NCBI GenBank assembly: GCA_934408725.1
Contig: CAKRVB010000002.1
Span: forward strand, 67,000 to 130,999
DNA: 64,000 bases
Direction of reading: 5' to 3'
Source of the DNA: an uncultured Marvinbryantia sp.
GTDB lineage: Bacteria; Bacillota; Clostridia; Lachnospirales; Lachnospiraceae
Both the position numbers and the translations under genes were made by a program. The notes under the pieces were generated by a model. The model saw only the letters and a list, made by a program, of their open reading frames with translations. It had not been told where the DNA came from and did no database searches. This document shows, piece after piece, positions 17,133-27,772 of this stretch (positions within the stretch are counted from its first letter, which is position 1; each line of letters opens with the position of its first letter).

Positions 17133-17636
17133 GGATATCCGCTTCCTGACCCCGGAGATAGCTTGCTTTCTCTTTTCCGGGGGCGATTGGCTTCTGAATA
17201 TCCGCTTCCTGACCCTGGAGATAGCTTGTTTTCTCTTTTACGGGGTCGATTGGCTTCTGAATATTCGCTTCCTGACCCCGGAGATAGCTTGCTTTCTCTT
17301 TTCCGGGGTTGATTGGCTTCTGGATATCCGCTTCCTGACCCCGGAGATAGCTTGTTTTCTCTTTTCCGGGGTCGATTGGCTTCTGAATATTCGGTTCCTG
17401 ACCCCGGAGACAGCTTATTTCTTCTTTTCCGGGGCGGTTTTACTTCTGGATATCCGCTTCCTGACCCCGGAGACAGCTTGCTTCTTCTTTTCCGGGGCTA
17501 CTTAGCTTCCGAATATCCGGTTCCTGACCCCGGAGACAGCTTGTTTCTTCTTTTCCGGGGCCATTTGGCTTCTGGATATCCGCTACTTGACCCCGGATTC
17601 AGCTTGCTTCTTCTTTTCCGGGGCGGTTAAGTTCAT
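17133..17636. repeat. Tandem array: eight 63-bp units
   Basis: Units begin at 17133, 17196, 17259, 17322, 17385, 17448, 17511 and 17574, always 63 bp apart with no indels. Each has CCCCGG and CCGGGG arms around an inner near-dyad GAGA-AGC-tt-GCT-TCTC. Units alternate partly between ggatatcc and gaatatyc openings. Because 63 is divisible by three, two plus-strand frames stay open over much of the array, giving 21-residue repeats, but neither has a ribosome site or a plausible protein start; I treat the array as non-coding. The 652-bp gap between the foldase and mfd holds this array and the foldase promoter. Confidence 0.9.
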
Positions 17637-17665
17637 TTTCCCGGTATACAACCGTATACATCTAA

Positions 17666-20600
17666 TTACGAAATCCCTGCAATATCCTCGATCATCCCCC
17701 GTGTCAGTTCCAGCACATCTTTATTATCTTTTGCCGACTTTCTTGGCTTGGTGTACAGGAAATATGGTCTTGCATCGATGACGAACTTCATCTTTCCCTG
17801 ATATTTCTGTACCATCTGTTCGATCTTCTTCGGATCTGCCTGGGTCTTTTCATACATCACAAGCTTGATGAAATCGCCCTTCTGGGTCACTTCTGTAATG
17901 AAGGCCTGATGGGCTTCTGCCTTCAGCCGGGCAATCGACAGAAGATTTTGCACTGCCTTCGGCGGTTCCCCAAAACGATCCAGCAGTTCTTCCAGCATAT
18001 CATCCTGTTCTTCCCGACTCTCTATCATGGCAATCCGCTTGTAGATATCCAGCTTCTGATATTCATTGCGAATGTATTTATCCGGGATGTAGGCATCAAT
18101 ATCCAGATCCATCACCGTCTCATATTTTTCCTGAACCTGCTGCTCACCCTTCAGCTCCCGGACAGATTCATTCAACATCTTGCAATACAGATCGTATCCC
18201 ACAGCCTCCATATGTCCATGCTGCGCTTCTCCCAGGAGATTTCCTGCTCCCCGTATCTCCAGATCCCGCATGGCAATCTTAAATCCACTTCCCAGTTCTG
18301 TAAATTCACGAATGGCAGACAGTCTCTTCTCTGCCACTTCCTTGAGCATCTTATTGCGTTTATACATCAAAAATGCATACGCAGTCCGGTTGGAACGGCC
18401 TACACGGCCACGAAGCTGATACAACTGGGACAGTCCCATGGTATCGGCATCGTGAATAATCATGGTGTTGACATTGGAGATATCCAATCCTGTCTCAATA
18501 ATCGTCGTAGACACCAGTACATCGATGTCACCATTGATGAAGTCATACATAATCCGTTCCAGTTCCCGTTCCTTCATCTGCCCATGTGCGAAGGCTACAT
18601 TCGCCTCCGGCACCAGCTTTGCAATGGTATTACTCATCTCCACAATGGTATTGACACGGTTGTAGACATAATAAACCTGCCCACCCCGATTCAGCTCCCT
18701 GCTAATGGCTTCCCGGATCATCTCTTCGTTATACTCGCACACATAGGTCTGGATCTCCTGCCGTTCATTCGGTGCTTCCTCCAGCACACTCATGTCACGG
18801 ATTCCGATCAGACTCATGTGGAGAGTTCTTGGAATCGGTGTTGCTGTCAGCGTCAGCACATCGATATTATTCTTCAGCTGTTTGATCTTTTCTTTATGCG
18901 TTACACCAAAGCGCTGCTCTTCGTCCACAATCAGCAGGCCAAGATCTTTGAACTTCACATCTTTCGACAACACACGATGGGTACCAATCAGGATATCCAC
19001 TGCTCCTTTTTTCAGATCCTCCAGTGTCTTTTTCTGCTCTGCCGGCGTTCGGAAACGACACAGCAGATCTACCCGCACCGGGAAATCCTTCATTCGCTGT
19101 ACAAAGGTGTTGTAATGCTGCTGCGCCAGGATCGTGGTTGGCACCAGATACACCACCTGTTTATCCTCCTGCACTGCCTTAAATGCCGCACGAATGGCTA
19201 TCTCTGTTTTTCCAAATCCCACATCTCCACAGACCAGACGATCCATGATCTTGGTACTTTCCATGTCTTTCTTGGTATCCGCTATCGCCTGCAGCTGATC
19301 ATCGGTCTCCTCAAACTGGAACATCTCTTCGAACTCTCTCTGCCATACAGTGTCAGGACCATAGACAAATCCCTGCTTTTCCTGTCTGGCCGCATAGAGC
19401 TTCACCAGATCCTGTGCCACGATCTGCACCGCCTTGTGAACACGGTTCTTCGTCTTGTTCCATTCCTGTCCGCCCAGCTTATTCAGCTTCGGCGGTTTTG
19501 CATCTGCACCGGCATATTTCTGGATCACATCGGACTGCGTGGCCAGTACATAGAGATTGCTGCCACCGCTGTACTCAATCTTCATGTAATCTTTGATAAC
19601 CTTATCTACTTCAATCTTTTCAATTCCCCGGTAAATGCCCAGTCCATGACTTTCATGCACCACAAAATCACCCACATTCAGATCTGTAAAGCTCTGAATC
19701 TTCGTACCTTCATAGGTATGACGTTTCTTTCGTTTTTTCTTTTCTCTTCCAAAAATATCGCTTTCTGTCAATACCGCAAAACGGATCAGTGGATATTCAT
19801 AGCCATGATGCAGATTGCCATCAGTCACCATGATTTCTCCCGGCTGAATCTCCCGATCCCGGTCATCCGAATAAAAGCTGTTCAGCTCATATTCCTGCAG
19901 ATCCGAAGCCAGGCGCTTCGCTCTGGTTCTGGAAGCCGACAGCAATGCAATGCGGTATCCTTCTTTTTTCCACTTCTGCAGATCCTTCACCAGCTGCTCA
20001 AAACTGTTGTGATAAGAATTCACCGACCGTACCGTCATACTGTAAGTACCGGAAATATTCCATTCATCTCTCGGTACGTCCATAATACACAGCCCCAGAC
20101 AATTTCTCCGGTTCAGACGCCCAATGATCTCCATACAACCATAGAGCAGATCTGTCTGAGATGGCAGAATATACCCCTTATTCAGACGATTCTCCATACT
20201 CTCCGCAAATTCTTTTTCTACTGCGGATCCTTCCTGACTGATTCGATTCGGTTCATCCAGAAAAATCATGGCATCTTCTTTTAAATAGTCCAGAAAGGAT
20301 ACTGTCTTTTTGTAAAAATACGGTACCAGGTTATCCAGCCCTTTACGTTCCTGGAGATCTATGAGCTTCTCCTGAATCTCACCGACCAGCGTTTTAACAT
20401 GAAAGGCCTCTTCCGTGCGCATACTCTGCCGGAAAAAAGCTTCCTGATTTTTGCCTTCCTGCCGGATCTTCTCCATAGCTTTGCTGGCCTGCTCCATACT
20501 GACCAGCACTTCATTAGCAGGATAGATTCGAACGGAATCCAGATTCTCTATGGATCTCTGACTCAAACTGTCAAAACTGCGGATAGAATCGATCTCATCC

Positions 20601-21184
20601 CCCCACAATTCAATACGAATCGGATTCTCTTCCGTCAGCGGAAACACATCCACAATGCCACCTCGAATGGCAAACTGCCCCACTGTCTCCACCTGAGGCA
20701 TCTTCTCGTATCCCATCTCCACCAGCTGAGCAGATAACTTCTGCAGATCCAGGCTGCTGTCATTCTGAAACTCCAATACATGCTCCTGCATATAGGCGAG
20801 CGGCAGAATTCGTTCCATACAGGCCGGAAGTGTGGCAATCACCGTGATATCTTCCTCTTCCATAAGGCTTTTTTGCACCATCATTCTCTGCATACCGATC
20901 TGGTGGCTCTGGATATCCGCATTATAAAACATCAGATCACGAGCCGGATAAATCAATACATTTCGATCAAAGAACCGATAATTCTCGTAGATTTCTCTGG
21001 CACGCAGATCACTGTAGGTCAGAATCAGTTTCTGACCATACGTTTCCCCGATGGAATACATAAAATGTGACTTCTGGGAATCAATGCATCCAGATACCTG
21101 CAGAACCCCCTGGTTCTTCTTTATTCTTTCCTTTATCTGTCCATATTCTTCCAGGCTGTCCAGCGGTGCCGTGAAAGCTCTCAT
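17666..21184 (-). CDS. mfd: Transcription-repair coupling factor
   Basis: Mfd translocase of 1172 residues, normal length. It removes RNA polymerase stalled at lesions and recruits UvrA. Visible parts in order: N-terminal UvrB-like region, an RNA-polymerase-interaction region containing [17 protein letters not shown], the helicase core with Walker [12 protein letters not shown], the DEEQRFG box, TATPIPRT, and motif [11 protein letters not shown], then the C-terminal TRCF domain. It lies three bases after pth, the usual Firmicutes pairing. Confidence 0.97.
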   Translation of the reverse strand: MRAFTAPLDSLEEYGQIKERIKKNQGVLQVSGCIDSQKSHFMYSIGETYGQKLILTYSDLRAREIYENYRFFDRNVLIYPARDLMFYNADIQSHQIGMQRMMVQKSLMEEEDITVIATLPACMERILPLAYMQEHVLEFQNDSSLDLQKLSAQLVEMGYEKMPQVETVGQFAIRGGIVDVFPLTEENPIRIELWGDEIDSIRSFDSLSQRSIENLDSVRIYPANEVLVSMEQASKAMEKIRQEGKNQEAFFRQSMRTEEAFHVKTLVGEIQEKLIDLQERKGLDNLVPYFYKKTVSFLDYLKEDAMIFLDEPNRISQEGSAVEKEFAESMENRLNKGYILPSQTDLLYGCMEIIGRLNRRNCLGLCIMDVPRDEWNISGTYSMTVRSVNSYHNSFEQLVKDLQKWKKEGYRIALLSASRTRAKRLASDLQEYELNSFYSDDRDREIQPGEIMVTDGNLHHGYEYPLIRFAVLTESDIFGREKKKRKKRHTYEGTKIQSFTDLNVGDFVVHESHGLGIYRGIEKIEVDKVIKDYMKIEYSGGSNLYVLATQSDVIQKYAGADAKPPKLNKLGGQEWNKTKNRVHKAVQIVAQDLVKLYAARQEKQGFVYGPDTVWQREFEEMFQFEETDDQLQAIADTKKDMESTKIMDRLVCGDVGFGKTEIAIRAAFKAVQEDKQVVYLVPTTILAQQHYNTFVQRMKDFPVRVDLLCRFRTPAEQKKTLEDLKKGAVDILIGTHRVLSKDVKFKDLGLLIVDEEQRFGVTHKEKIKQLKNNIDVLTLTATPIPRTLHMSLIGIRDMSVLEEAPNERQEIQTYVCEYNEEMIREAISRELNRGGQVYYVYNRVNTIVEMSNTIAKLVPEANVAFAHGQMKERELERIMYDFINGDIDVLVSTTIIETGLDISNVNTMIIHDADTMGLSQLYQLRGRVGRSNRTAYAFLMYKRNKMLKEVAEKRLSAIREFTELGSGFKIAMRDLEIRGAGNLLGEAQHGHMEAVGYDLYCKMLNESVRELKGEQQVQEKYETVMDLDIDAYIPDKYIRNEYQKLDIYKRIAMIESREEQDDMLEELLDRFGEPPKAVQNLLSIARLKAEAHQAFITEVTQKGDFIKLVMYEKTQADPKKIEQMVQKYQGKMKFVIDARPYFLYTKPRKSAKDNKDVLELTRGMIEDIAGIS

Positions 21185-21187
21185 ATC

Positions 21188-21757
21188 TTATACCTTCCTG
21201 TTAAACTCATTCATTGCCTTCTCTGCATCCCCGCAGATCATCATAACTGCTGCGTCCGCAACCCGTTTCTTGGCATTTTCTATCTCATATTTATCATCGC
21301 CGGTGAAATGCCCCAGTACATAATCTGCCAGATCATAGCCCACTGGCTTTTCTCCTACACCAACTTTAATACGCGGGAATTCCTGACCTCCCAGATGCTG
21401 GATAATGCTCTTGATTCCATTATGTCCACCGGCACTTCCCTTTAAACGTATGCGGATCTGTCCCGGATTCAGACTGATATCATCGTAAATAATGATCAGT
21501 TCTGTTGTCTCATCAATCTTATAAAAATCCACCAGTTCCCGGACACTCTCTCCGCTTAGGTTCATATAAGTCTGTGGCTTGGCCAACAGCACTTTCTGTC
21601 CTTCTATGATGCCCTTTCCGATCAGGGCCTTATGTTTCTTTGTCTCTATCTCAATCCGGTAACGGTCAGCCAGTACATCCACCGTATCAAATCCCACATT
21701 ATGTCTGGTGTTGGCATATTCCCTTCCTGGATTTCCCAGTCCTACAATAATGTACAT
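21188..21757 (-). CDS. pth: Peptidyl-tRNA hydrolase
   Basis: 189-residue enzyme that frees tRNA from peptidyl-tRNA dropped by ribosomes. Family motifs are GLGNPGREYANTRHNVGF (catalytic His in TRHNVG), LLAKPQTYMNLSGESV, IIYDDISLNPGQIRIR and GSAGGHNGIKSI. Start ATG 21757 follows GAGGAG. It forms an operon with mfd. Its leader contains a long inverted repeat (21774-21820). Confidence 0.97.
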   Translation of the reverse strand: MYIIVGLGNPGREYANTRHNVGFDTVDVLADRYRIEIETKKHKALIGKGIIEGQKVLLAKPQTYMNLSGESVRELVDFYKIDETTELIIIYDDISLNPGQIRIRLKGSAGGHNGIKSIIQHLGGQEFPRIKVGVGEKPVGYDLADYVLGHFTGDDKYEIENAKKRVADAAVMMICGDAEKAMNEFNRKV

Positions 21758-21773
21758 CTTTTCTCCTCATTTT

Positions 21774-21820
21774 GCAGCTGTTCCGTACCTTCACAGATAC
21801 AGCCGTTTCTGAACAGCTGC
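21774..21820. repeat. Inverted repeat in the pth leader
   Basis: Perfect 10-bp arms GCAGCTGTTC (21774-21783) and GAACAGCTGC (21811-21820) enclose 27 bases immediately upstream of the pth ribosome site. On the plus strand it is followed by CTCTTTTTTA and could act as a terminator there; on the minus strand it would be a 5' leader hairpin. Confidence 0.6.
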
Positions 21821-21882
21821 CTCTTTTTTATCATCTCATGAAGCTTATCATAGCATATAACACAGAATGTGCCAAGGCGCAG

Positions 21883-21916
21883 AAAAAAAGAACCCTGCCA
21901 TTTTCTGACAGGATTC
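21883..21916 (-). terminator. Intrinsic terminator of spoVG
   Basis: Minus-strand stem GAATCCTGTCA / TGGCAGGGTTC (11 bp with G-U pairs, 5-base loop) followed by TTTTTTT, just after the spoVG stop codon. Confidence 0.9.
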
Positions 21917-21924
21917 CTCTTTTC

Positions 21925-22200
21925 TTATTCCTCAGCTGCTTCTTCTTCGACAACCGCCTCATATTTTTCGAGAATGATCTTCTGGATATTCTCTCTTGTA
22001 GCTGAATTAATCGGATGTGCAATATCCTTATATTCTCCATCGGATGCCTTTCTGCTTGGCATAGCGATGAACAATCCCTTTTCGCCTTCAATTACCTTTA
22101 TATCGTGAACTACAAATTCATCATCAATGGTAATGGATACCACCGCCTTCATCTTTCCTTCTTTTGCTACTTTGCGAACTCTAACATCTGTGATAATCAT
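21925..22200 (-). CDS. spoVG: Septation/sporulation regulator SpoVG
   Basis: 91-residue DNA/RNA-binding regulator conserved in Firmicutes. The opening [10 protein letters not shown], the core [19 protein letters not shown] and the signature [23 protein letters not shown] are diagnostic, followed by a C-terminal helix and acidic tail. In Bacillus it affects septation and cortex formation; in other genera it regulates many genes. GAGGG precedes the ATG. It is monocistronic here, bounded by terminators on both sides. Confidence 0.97.
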   Translation of the reverse strand: MIITDVRVRKVAKEGKMKAVVSITIDDEFVVHDIKVIEGEKGLFIAMPSRKASDGEYKDIAHPINSATRENIQKIILEKYEAVVEEEAAEE

Positions 22201-22233
22201 AAATCTACCCTCTCATTTTTTTGCTTTTGTATG

Positions 22234-22277
22234 AAAAAACGAATCTGCCTCCTTACAGGATATATCGTTCGTTTTTT
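22234..22277 (-). terminator. Probable terminator of glgCD
   Basis: Minus-strand arms AAAAAACGAA / TTCGTTTTTT enclose 24 bases and overlap the glgD stop codon; the right arm ends in a T-run. A GGAGG lies in the loop, so strength is uncertain. Confidence 0.5.
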
Positions 22278-23371
22278 TCCACTACAATTCTGATTCCCTC
22301 TTTTTCAATATAAGAGGAATCTGCCTGTATCGTTCCTCTGCTTTCCACGATACAGTTCTCAATATGTGTATGATCTCCAATATATACGTCATTCAGAATA
22401 ATGGAGTTCTTAATGGTACAGTCATTGCCCACATACACTTTTTTAAACAGTACACTATTCTCCACCGCTCCATTGATGATACAGCCTGACGATACCAGAC
22501 TGTTCTTCACTGCTGCACCCGGATTATACTTGGCCGGAGGCAGATCCTCAATTTTGGAGTACACATCCGGATACTGCCGGAAGAAATAATCCCGGACATC
22601 CGGCTTCAGAAAATCCATATTGGTCTGGTAATAAGCCTCTACTGTAGAAATATTTCTCCAGTAGGTATCCATACGATATCCATACATTCTCTTCAATGTA
22701 CGGTATGGAACCAGAATATCCTTTACAAAATCAAACCGATTCTGCTGCTGCGCTTTTTCCAGCAGCTCAATCAGCAGTCGTCTTCGAATGACATAGATTC
22801 CGGTAGATACCATATCACCAGAGGCACTGTCCGGTTTCTCCTCGAAATCGGTAATCTTGCCATCCAGATTCATCCTGACTACTCCAAACCTGGTGATATC
22901 ATCTCCCTGCGGAAGACTGCTGCATACTATCGTAATATCTGCCTTTTTCTCAATGTGATATTCCAACACACGCCCATAATCCAGCTTGTAAATGCCATCT
23001 CCAGAAGCAATCACTACATATGGTTCATGACACTGTCTCAAAAAATCCAGATTCTGTGCAATAGCATCTGCCGTTCCCCGGTACCAGCTGTCATTCTCTA
23101 CGGTAATCGTTGGTGTAAATACATACAGACCACCCTGCTTCCGTCCGAAATCCCACCATTTAGAAGAACTTAAATGTTCATTCAGAGATCTGGAATTGTA
23201 CTGCGTCAGAACGGCTACTTTCTGAATGCCAGAATTGGTCATATTACTCAGCGCAAAATCTATACTTCGGTAACTTCCTGCCACAGGCATTGCCGCAATC
23301 GCTCTTTTATAAGATAACTCCTGCATCTTTTCGCTGTTCCCGCCAGCTAAAATAATTCCAACTGCCCTCAT
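22253..23371 (-). CDS. glgD: GlgD, non-catalytic ADP-glucose pyrophosphorylase subunit
   Basis: 372-residue nucleotidyltransferase-like protein pairing with GlgC in Firmicutes glycogen synthesis. It keeps the fold and the left-handed beta-helix C-terminus, but the substrate loop is altered ([15 protein letters not shown] instead of GGQGSRL), as in GlgD proteins, which modulate GlgC rather than catalyse. The start overlaps the glgC stop by four bases (ATGA), so the subunits are made together. Confidence 0.93.
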   Translation of the reverse strand: MRAVGIILAGGNSEKMQELSYKRAIAAMPVAGSYRSIDFALSNMTNSGIQKVAVLTQYNSRSLNEHLSSSKWWDFGRKQGGLYVFTPTITVENDSWYRGTADAIAQNLDFLRQCHEPYVVIASGDGIYKLDYGRVLEYHIEKKADITIVCSSLPQGDDITRFGVVRMNLDGKITDFEEKPDSASGDMVSTGIYVIRRRLLIELLEKAQQQNRFDFVKDILVPYRTLKRMYGYRMDTYWRNISTVEAYYQTNMDFLKPDVRDYFFRQYPDVYSKIEDLPPAKYNPGAAVKNSLVSSGCIINGAVENSVLFKKVYVGNDCTIKNSIILNDVYIGDHTHIENCIVESRGTIQADSSYIEKEGIRIVVEKNERYIL

Positions 23372-24642
23372 GCCTCGTCACCATCCTTTATGATTGATTC
23401 GCCGCTCTCTAATATGCCTTCAGGATAATCCGCAGCTTCTGTTTTTCCGATAATCGCTGTATTTTTTCCGATTCGGATGCCTGCCGGAATCACGCTGTCT
23501 TCTCCTATCGTAACCAGACCATCCGTATAAATTTCAGGCTTGTACCGGTTTGGCTTTTCTTCACCACAGCCAAGTATACATCCGGCTCCTACTCTGGTAT
23601 TCTCTGCAATAATCGCTTTTTCCACGACTGCATTTGCTTCTATCACCGAGCCTTTCATGATGATAGAATCCTTCACAACCGCACCTTTCTGAATCACAAC
23701 CCCTGCACCTATGATGGAATTCTCCACCCGTCCGCAGATCTCTGTGCCATCTCCGATGATGCAGCGGTGAATCTGGGCATCCTCTGAAATATACTGCGGC
23801 GGTATAATATCTCCGCTGGTGTAGATCTTCCAAAATTCTTCATATAGATTGAACTCTGGGATAATGTCGATTAGTTCCATATTGGCTTCCCAGTAAGAAC
23901 TTAACGTTCCTACATCCTTCCAGTAACCATTGTACTCATAGGCCACCATCTTCTGTCCCTGTTCTTTGCAATATGGAATAATATGTTTGCCGAAGTCACA
24001 CTCTGGTACATCCTTATTCGCCAGTAATGCCTCTTTCAAGACACTCCAGGTAAATATGTAGATTCCCATAGAAGCCAGATTGCTCTTTGGCTCCTTTGGT
24101 TTCTCCTGGAACTCAGTAATGCGGCTGGTCTCATCCGTCACTACCACTCCGAAGCGGCTGGCCTCCTCCCATGGTACCGGCATAACGGCAAGGCTTACCG
24201 CTGCCTGACTGGCCTTGTGGAAATCCAGCATCACTTCATAATCCATCTTATAGATATGGTCTCCACCGAGAATCAGCACATATTCCGGATGAAACATCTC
24301 TATATAATTCAGGTTCTGATAAATCGCATTTGCTGTTCCCGTATACCATTCGGTATCCACCGGCTTCTCATACGGAGGCAGTATACTGACTCCTCCAATG
24401 TTCCGGTCCAAATCCCATGGAATACCAATTCCAATATGGGTATTCAGCCTCAATGGCTGATATTGTGTCAGAACCCCTACAGTATCCACTCCTGAATTAA
24501 TACAATTGCTTAACGGAAAATCAATGATCCTATATTTTCCGCCAAACGTAACGGCCGGTTTTGCAACCTTTGATGTCAGTACCCCCAGGCGGCTGCCCTG
24601 CCCTCCGGCCAAAAGCATGGCAATCATTTCTTTTTTAATCAC
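23368..24642 (-). CDS. glgC: Glucose-1-phosphate adenylyltransferase
   Basis: Catalytic subunit making ADP-glucose from ATP and glucose-1-phosphate, the committed step of glycogen synthesis. 424 residues with the nucleotide loop [40 protein letters not shown] (catalytic Asp), FQEKPKEP and a C-terminal hexapeptide beta-helix. The start is GTG 24642 behind GAGGTGAT. No glgA, glgB or glgP lies nearby. Confidence 0.95.
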   Translation of the reverse strand: MIKKEMIAMLLAGGQGSRLGVLTSKVAKPAVTFGGKYRIIDFPLSNCINSGVDTVGVLTQYQPLRLNTHIGIGIPWDLDRNIGGVSILPPYEKPVDTEWYTGTANAIYQNLNYIEMFHPEYVLILGGDHIYKMDYEVMLDFHKASQAAVSLAVMPVPWEEASRFGVVVTDETSRITEFQEKPKEPKSNLASMGIYIFTWSVLKEALLANKDVPECDFGKHIIPYCKEQGQKMVAYEYNGYWKDVGTLSSYWEANMELIDIIPEFNLYEEFWKIYTSGDIIPPQYISEDAQIHRCIIGDGTEICGRVENSIIGAGVVIQKGAVVKDSIIMKGSVIEANAVVEKAIIAENTRVGAGCILGCGEEKPNRYKPEIYTDGLVTIGEDSVIPAGIRIGKNTAIIGKTEAADYPEGILESGESIIKDGDEA

Positions 24643-24699
24643 CTTATCACCTCTTGCTGTTATTTAACGTAGTCCCTCTCTGGGATGATTTGTAGGTTT

Positions 24700-24728
24700 A
24701 TTATATCACAGCATTCCCGTTTCGTGAA
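24700..24728 (-). promoter_or_regulatory. Probable glgC promoter
   Basis: Minus-strand TTCACG (24728-24723), 17-base spacer, perfect TATAAT (24705-24700) with an extended TG. The rest of the 351-bp glgC-murC gap is AT-rich; I see no confident murC promoter there, although TATACT and TATGAT elements occur at 24889 and 24917. Confidence 0.6.
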
Positions 24729-24993
24729 CATTTTTTACAAAAAATCCATTTTATTTTATGTTCTTTTATCTATTTCGTCTTCATTCATTCTATATTTTTA
24801 CATAAAATGCGCCTTTTTTCTACATTTTTTGTAATTACACGCCAAATCTGATTTTGATTTTTTGTTTAATTTATACTATTTCCCCCACTATACTTTCTTT
24901 TTTCCCGGATTTGCGGTATGATAAAAGCGTTACAGATATTCTGCATCCTCACCGATACAGGATAAAATTAAATCATTTGAAGGAGATTACTTT

Positions 24994-26379
24994 ATGTATA
25001 AGATAGATTTTCAGTCACCGGTTCATGTACATTTCATCGGAATCGGCGGCATCAGCATGAGTGGTCTGGCTGCTATTCTTCTGGATCGCAGCTTCACCGT
25101 ATCCGGTTCTGACCGCGGGGAATCCGATCTGACCAAATGGCTGGCTTCCTCCGGGGCAAAGATTTTCTACGGTCAGAAAGCGGAGAATATTGAGGATACT
25201 GTAGATCTGGTGGTTTATACCGCTGCGATTCATCCGGATAATCCAGAATATGCAGAATGCGTCAGAAGAGGCCTTCCAATGCTGACCCGTGCTGAGCTTC
25301 TGGGCCAGCTGATGACTAATTATCAGCTGCCGATTGCCATATCCGGTACCCACGGCAAGACCACCACGACTTCTATGGTATCCCATATTCTGCTGGCCGC
25401 TGATACGGATCCAACCATTTCCGTTGGTGGTATTCTTCCTGCTATTCACGGTAATATCCGTGTCGGCTCTGATCGTATTTTTGTGACAGAAGCCTGTGAA
25501 TATACCAACAGTTTTCTGGACTTTTTCCCAAAGATCAGCATCATCCTGAATATCGATGCGGATCATCTGGACTTCTTTAAAGATCTGGATGACATCCGTC
25601 ATTCATTCCGACTCTTCGCAGAAAAGCTTCCATCTGATGGAACATTAATTATCAACAAAGCGATTCCAAATGTAGAAGCTATCACAGGTGATCTGAACTG
25701 TAAGGTAGTGTACTATGATATGAATGCTTCGGCACAGGCTGACTACTATGCTGCAAATATTTCTTACGATGCACTGGCATGCGGCTCTTTCGATCTGATG
25801 CATGGCTCTGAAAATATGGGACATTTTGTACTCCATGTTCCAGGCAGCCACAATGTGGATAACGCTGTTGCAGCACTGGCTCTGGCAGACCTGATCAATA
25901 TTCCGGTAGCTGCTATGCAAAAAGGCCTGGATGAGTTCGGTGGTACCGAACGTCGTTTCCAGCATAAGGGAGAAATCGGCGGGGTCACGATCGTAGATGA
26001 TTATGCTCACCATCCAACTGAGATCCGCGCCACTCTTCAGGCTGCACAGAAGTGCAAACATCATACTTTATGGTGCGTTTTCCAGCCTCATACCTATACC
26101 AGAACCAAGGCTTTGATGGATGACTTCGCCTCTGCCCTTTCTCTGGCTGACAAAATAGTCCTGGCTGATATTTATGCCGCCCGTGAGACTGATACACTGG
26201 GGATCAGTTCTCAGACACTTCAGCAGAAACTGCTGGATCTTGGCTGTGAAGCCTATTATTTTCCGTCTTTTGATGAAATTGAGACATTTTTACTGGAAAA
26301 ATGTGTCCAGGGCGATTTGTTGATAACTATGGGCGCAGGAGATATTGTAAAAGTAGGAGAAAACCTGTTAGGCAAATAA
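24994..26379 (+). CDS. murC: UDP-N-acetylmuramate--L-alanine ligase
   Basis: Cytoplasmic Mur ligase adding L-Ala to UDP-MurNAc. 461 residues: Rossmann N-domain (VHFIGIGGISMSGLA near 12-25), ATP P-loop GTHGKTTTTSM (118-128), central motifs TEACEYTNSFLDFFP and NIDADHLDFF, and the C-domain DDYAHHPTEI. AAGGAG lies upstream of the ATG. It stands alone rather than in a dcw cluster, next to the DnaA boxes and replication genes. Confidence 0.97.
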   Translation: MYKIDFQSPVHVHFIGIGGISMSGLAAILLDRSFTVSGSDRGESDLTKWLASSGAKIFYGQKAENIEDTVDLVVYTAAIHPDNPEYAECVRRGLPMLTRAELLGQLMTNYQLPIAISGTHGKTTTTSMVSHILLAADTDPTISVGGILPAIHGNIRVGSDRIFVTEACEYTNSFLDFFPKISIILNIDADHLDFFKDLDDIRHSFRLFAEKLPSDGTLIINKAIPNVEAITGDLNCKVVYYDMNASAQADYYAANISYDALACGSFDLMHGSENMGHFVLHVPGSHNVDNAVAALALADLINIPVAAMQKGLDEFGGTERRFQHKGEIGGVTIVDDYAHHPTEIRATLQAAQKCKHHTLWCVFQPHTYTRTKALMDDFASALSLADKIVLADIYAARETDTLGISSQTLQQKLLDLGCEAYYFPSFDEIETFLLEKCVQGDLLITMGAGDIVKVGENLLGK

Positions 26380-26572
26380 TTATCCACATTATCCACATGT
26401 TTATACACAGTTTTGTGTATAGAAACATGTGGATTTTTTATGCTTATTTACTCTTTCTGCAAAAAACGACTTACTTCGACTTTTTCCCATAAATACAATG
26501 TTTTTTCGACTTTCAGAATTTTTTATACAATTCCAACATCTCAAACTGTCCACATTATCCACATTATCCACA
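26380..26572. promoter_or_regulatory. DnaA-box cluster between murC and the primosome genes
   Basis: Perfect TTATCCACA boxes lie at 26380, 26389, 26555 and 26564, in two head-to-tail pairs with no spacer. TTATACACA is at 26401. Reverse-oriented near-boxes are at 26414 (TGTGTATAG) and 26428 (TGTGGATTT). Between the pairs is AT-rich DNA with repeated TTCGACTTT (26475, 26505). Such density signals DnaA binding: a regulatory or titration cluster for the dnaD-dnaC operon, or part of an origin. No dnaA or dnaN gene is in the window. Confidence 0.75.
26391..26439 (+). terminator. murC terminator built from DnaA boxes
   Basis: Arms ATCCACATGTTT (26391-26402) and AAACATGTGGAT (26423-26434) plus inner ATACACA/TGTGTAT make a very long hairpin with a 4-base loop and TTTTT after it. 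The arms are themselves DnaA boxes or near-boxes. Confidence 0.85.
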
Positions 26573-26628
26573 CTTTATGTTTACAACTTTTACCTGCAAA
26601 AGTCCTTATTTTCTTTTCAAAAAAGCTG

Positions 26629-26637
26629 TGCTATACT
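26629..26637 (+). promoter_or_regulatory. Probable extended -10 promoter of the dnaD-dnaC operon
   Basis: TGCTATACT is a good extended -10; the -35 region is poor. The leader then contains a small AGCCGG/CCGGCT hairpin (26643-26659) before the ribosome site. Confidence 0.5.
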
Positions 26638-26743
26638 GGTTGAGCCGGGGAGACCGGCTTCTAAATTAATCAACAGGCGATCTATTATTTACTGCGCATT
26701 ACGACAGCGAGCGTAACGCCCAATCTTCCGGAAGGTGAAAAAA

Positions 26744-27763
26744 GTGATTCTACATAAATATGCTGTGAATGATTTCACACTGGTACAGAACCAGTTTATC
26801 GACAATTACATGATTTCTGCAAATGGAGAGTTTGTAAAAGTGTATCTTTACCTGCTCCGCTGTTCCACCAGCGATATGGAGCTGACCATCTCTTCTATTG
26901 CAGATGCACTGAACCATACTGAGAATGATGTACGGCGTGCCCTTTCCTACTGGGAGCGGCTTCATATTCTGCATCTTACTTATGACTCTGAAGGTACACT
27001 GACGGATATTACCTTTGTGGATAACCAGAATATGGGTTCTGATCCACAGAAGCGTCTGAATCAATATGCTTCTTCTTTTGTGGATCTCCAGAATTCTCCT
27101 GCAAAGATCACGGTGTCAGCTGACCGTAAGAAGGAACTTTCCAGCCAGGAAGAGGTAAAACAGCTGCTATATATCGCCGAGCAGTATCTGGCCAAGCAGC
27201 TGAGCAGTACCGAAGTGAATCACATTCTTTATTTTTATGACGAACTACATTTTTCTTCGGATCTGATTGAATATCTGATCGAATACTGCGTCTCCAAGGG
27301 AAAACGCAGCATAAACTATATTCGTAAGGTTGCCCTGGAATGGGCTGCCCGTGGTGTCACTACTGTAAAAGAAGCGAAAGAAGACAGCACTTTTTACCAC
27401 CGGGATTATTACACTATCCTGAATGCTTTCGGTATTCGCGGTCGTGGCCCGGCAAAGGCAGAAGCTGATTTCATGGCTATCTGGTTTCAGGAATATGGAT
27501 TTACCACAGACATTATCCTGGAAGCGGTAAATCGCACCATAACCCGTATTCACACACCAAGTTTTGAATACGCTGACCGTATACTTCAGGAATGGAAGTC
27601 GAAAGGCGTCCGTCACGCATCAGACATTAACCAGCTGCCAAAGCCAGCTGCACGGGTTTCGAAGCGTCAGAATGCTGCTTCTTCCAATACCTCTGACAAG
27701 TTCGGTTTTCCACAGCGTAATTATGATTTTGACCAGCTGGAGCAGCAGCTTCTGGACTGCTAA
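26744..27763 (+). CDS. DnaD/DnaB-domain replication initiation protein
   Basis: About 339 residues. Primosome component that remodels origin DNA and helps load the replicative helicase. The N-terminal half is winged-helix-like (VNDFTLVQNQFIDNYM, then ISSIADALNHTENDVRRALSYWE). The C-terminal third carries two DnaB_2/DnaD-type helical repeats (QLSSTEVNHILYFYDELHFS and a second at about 225-290 ending RILQEWKSKGV). GTG 26744 has GGAAGG at good spacing; GTG 26735 overlaps that site. It is followed nine bases later by dnaC. Confidence 0.85.
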   Translation: MILHKYAVNDFTLVQNQFIDNYMISANGEFVKVYLYLLRCSTSDMELTISSIADALNHTENDVRRALSYWERLHILHLTYDSEGTLTDITFVDNQNMGSDPQKRLNQYASSFVDLQNSPAKITVSADRKKELSSQEEVKQLLYIAEQYLAKQLSSTEVNHILYFYDELHFSSDLIEYLIEYCVSKGKRSINYIRKVALEWAARGVTTVKEAKEDSTFYHRDYYTILNAFGIRGRGPAKAEADFMAIWFQEYGFTTDIILEAVNRTITRIHTPSFEYADRILQEWKSKGVRHASDINQLPKPAARVSKRQNAASSNTSDKFGFPQRNYDFDQLEQQLLDC

Positions 27764-27772
27764 GGAGGATTT

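Noticed and set aside
16894..17630. Long plus-strand frames with 21-residue repeats (LTPEIACFLFSG and PDPGDSLF types)
   Set aside because: They are open because the 63-bp unit is divisible by three; no ribosome site, the upstream part is antisense to the foldase signal peptide, and two frames are open at once.
17133..17636. Possible CRISPR array
   Set aside because: Units are contiguous near-identical 63-mers without unique spacers, and no cas genes are present.
17909..20284. 791-codon plus-strand frame opposite mfd
   Set aside because: Antisense of a gene with full family conservation; composition (His/Leu/Ile-rich) is that of a shadow frame.
26380..26735. Calling this region oriC
   Set aside because: DnaA boxes alone are not enough; dnaA and dnaN are not in the window and strand-skew cannot be judged here. 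Kept as a DnaA-box cluster.
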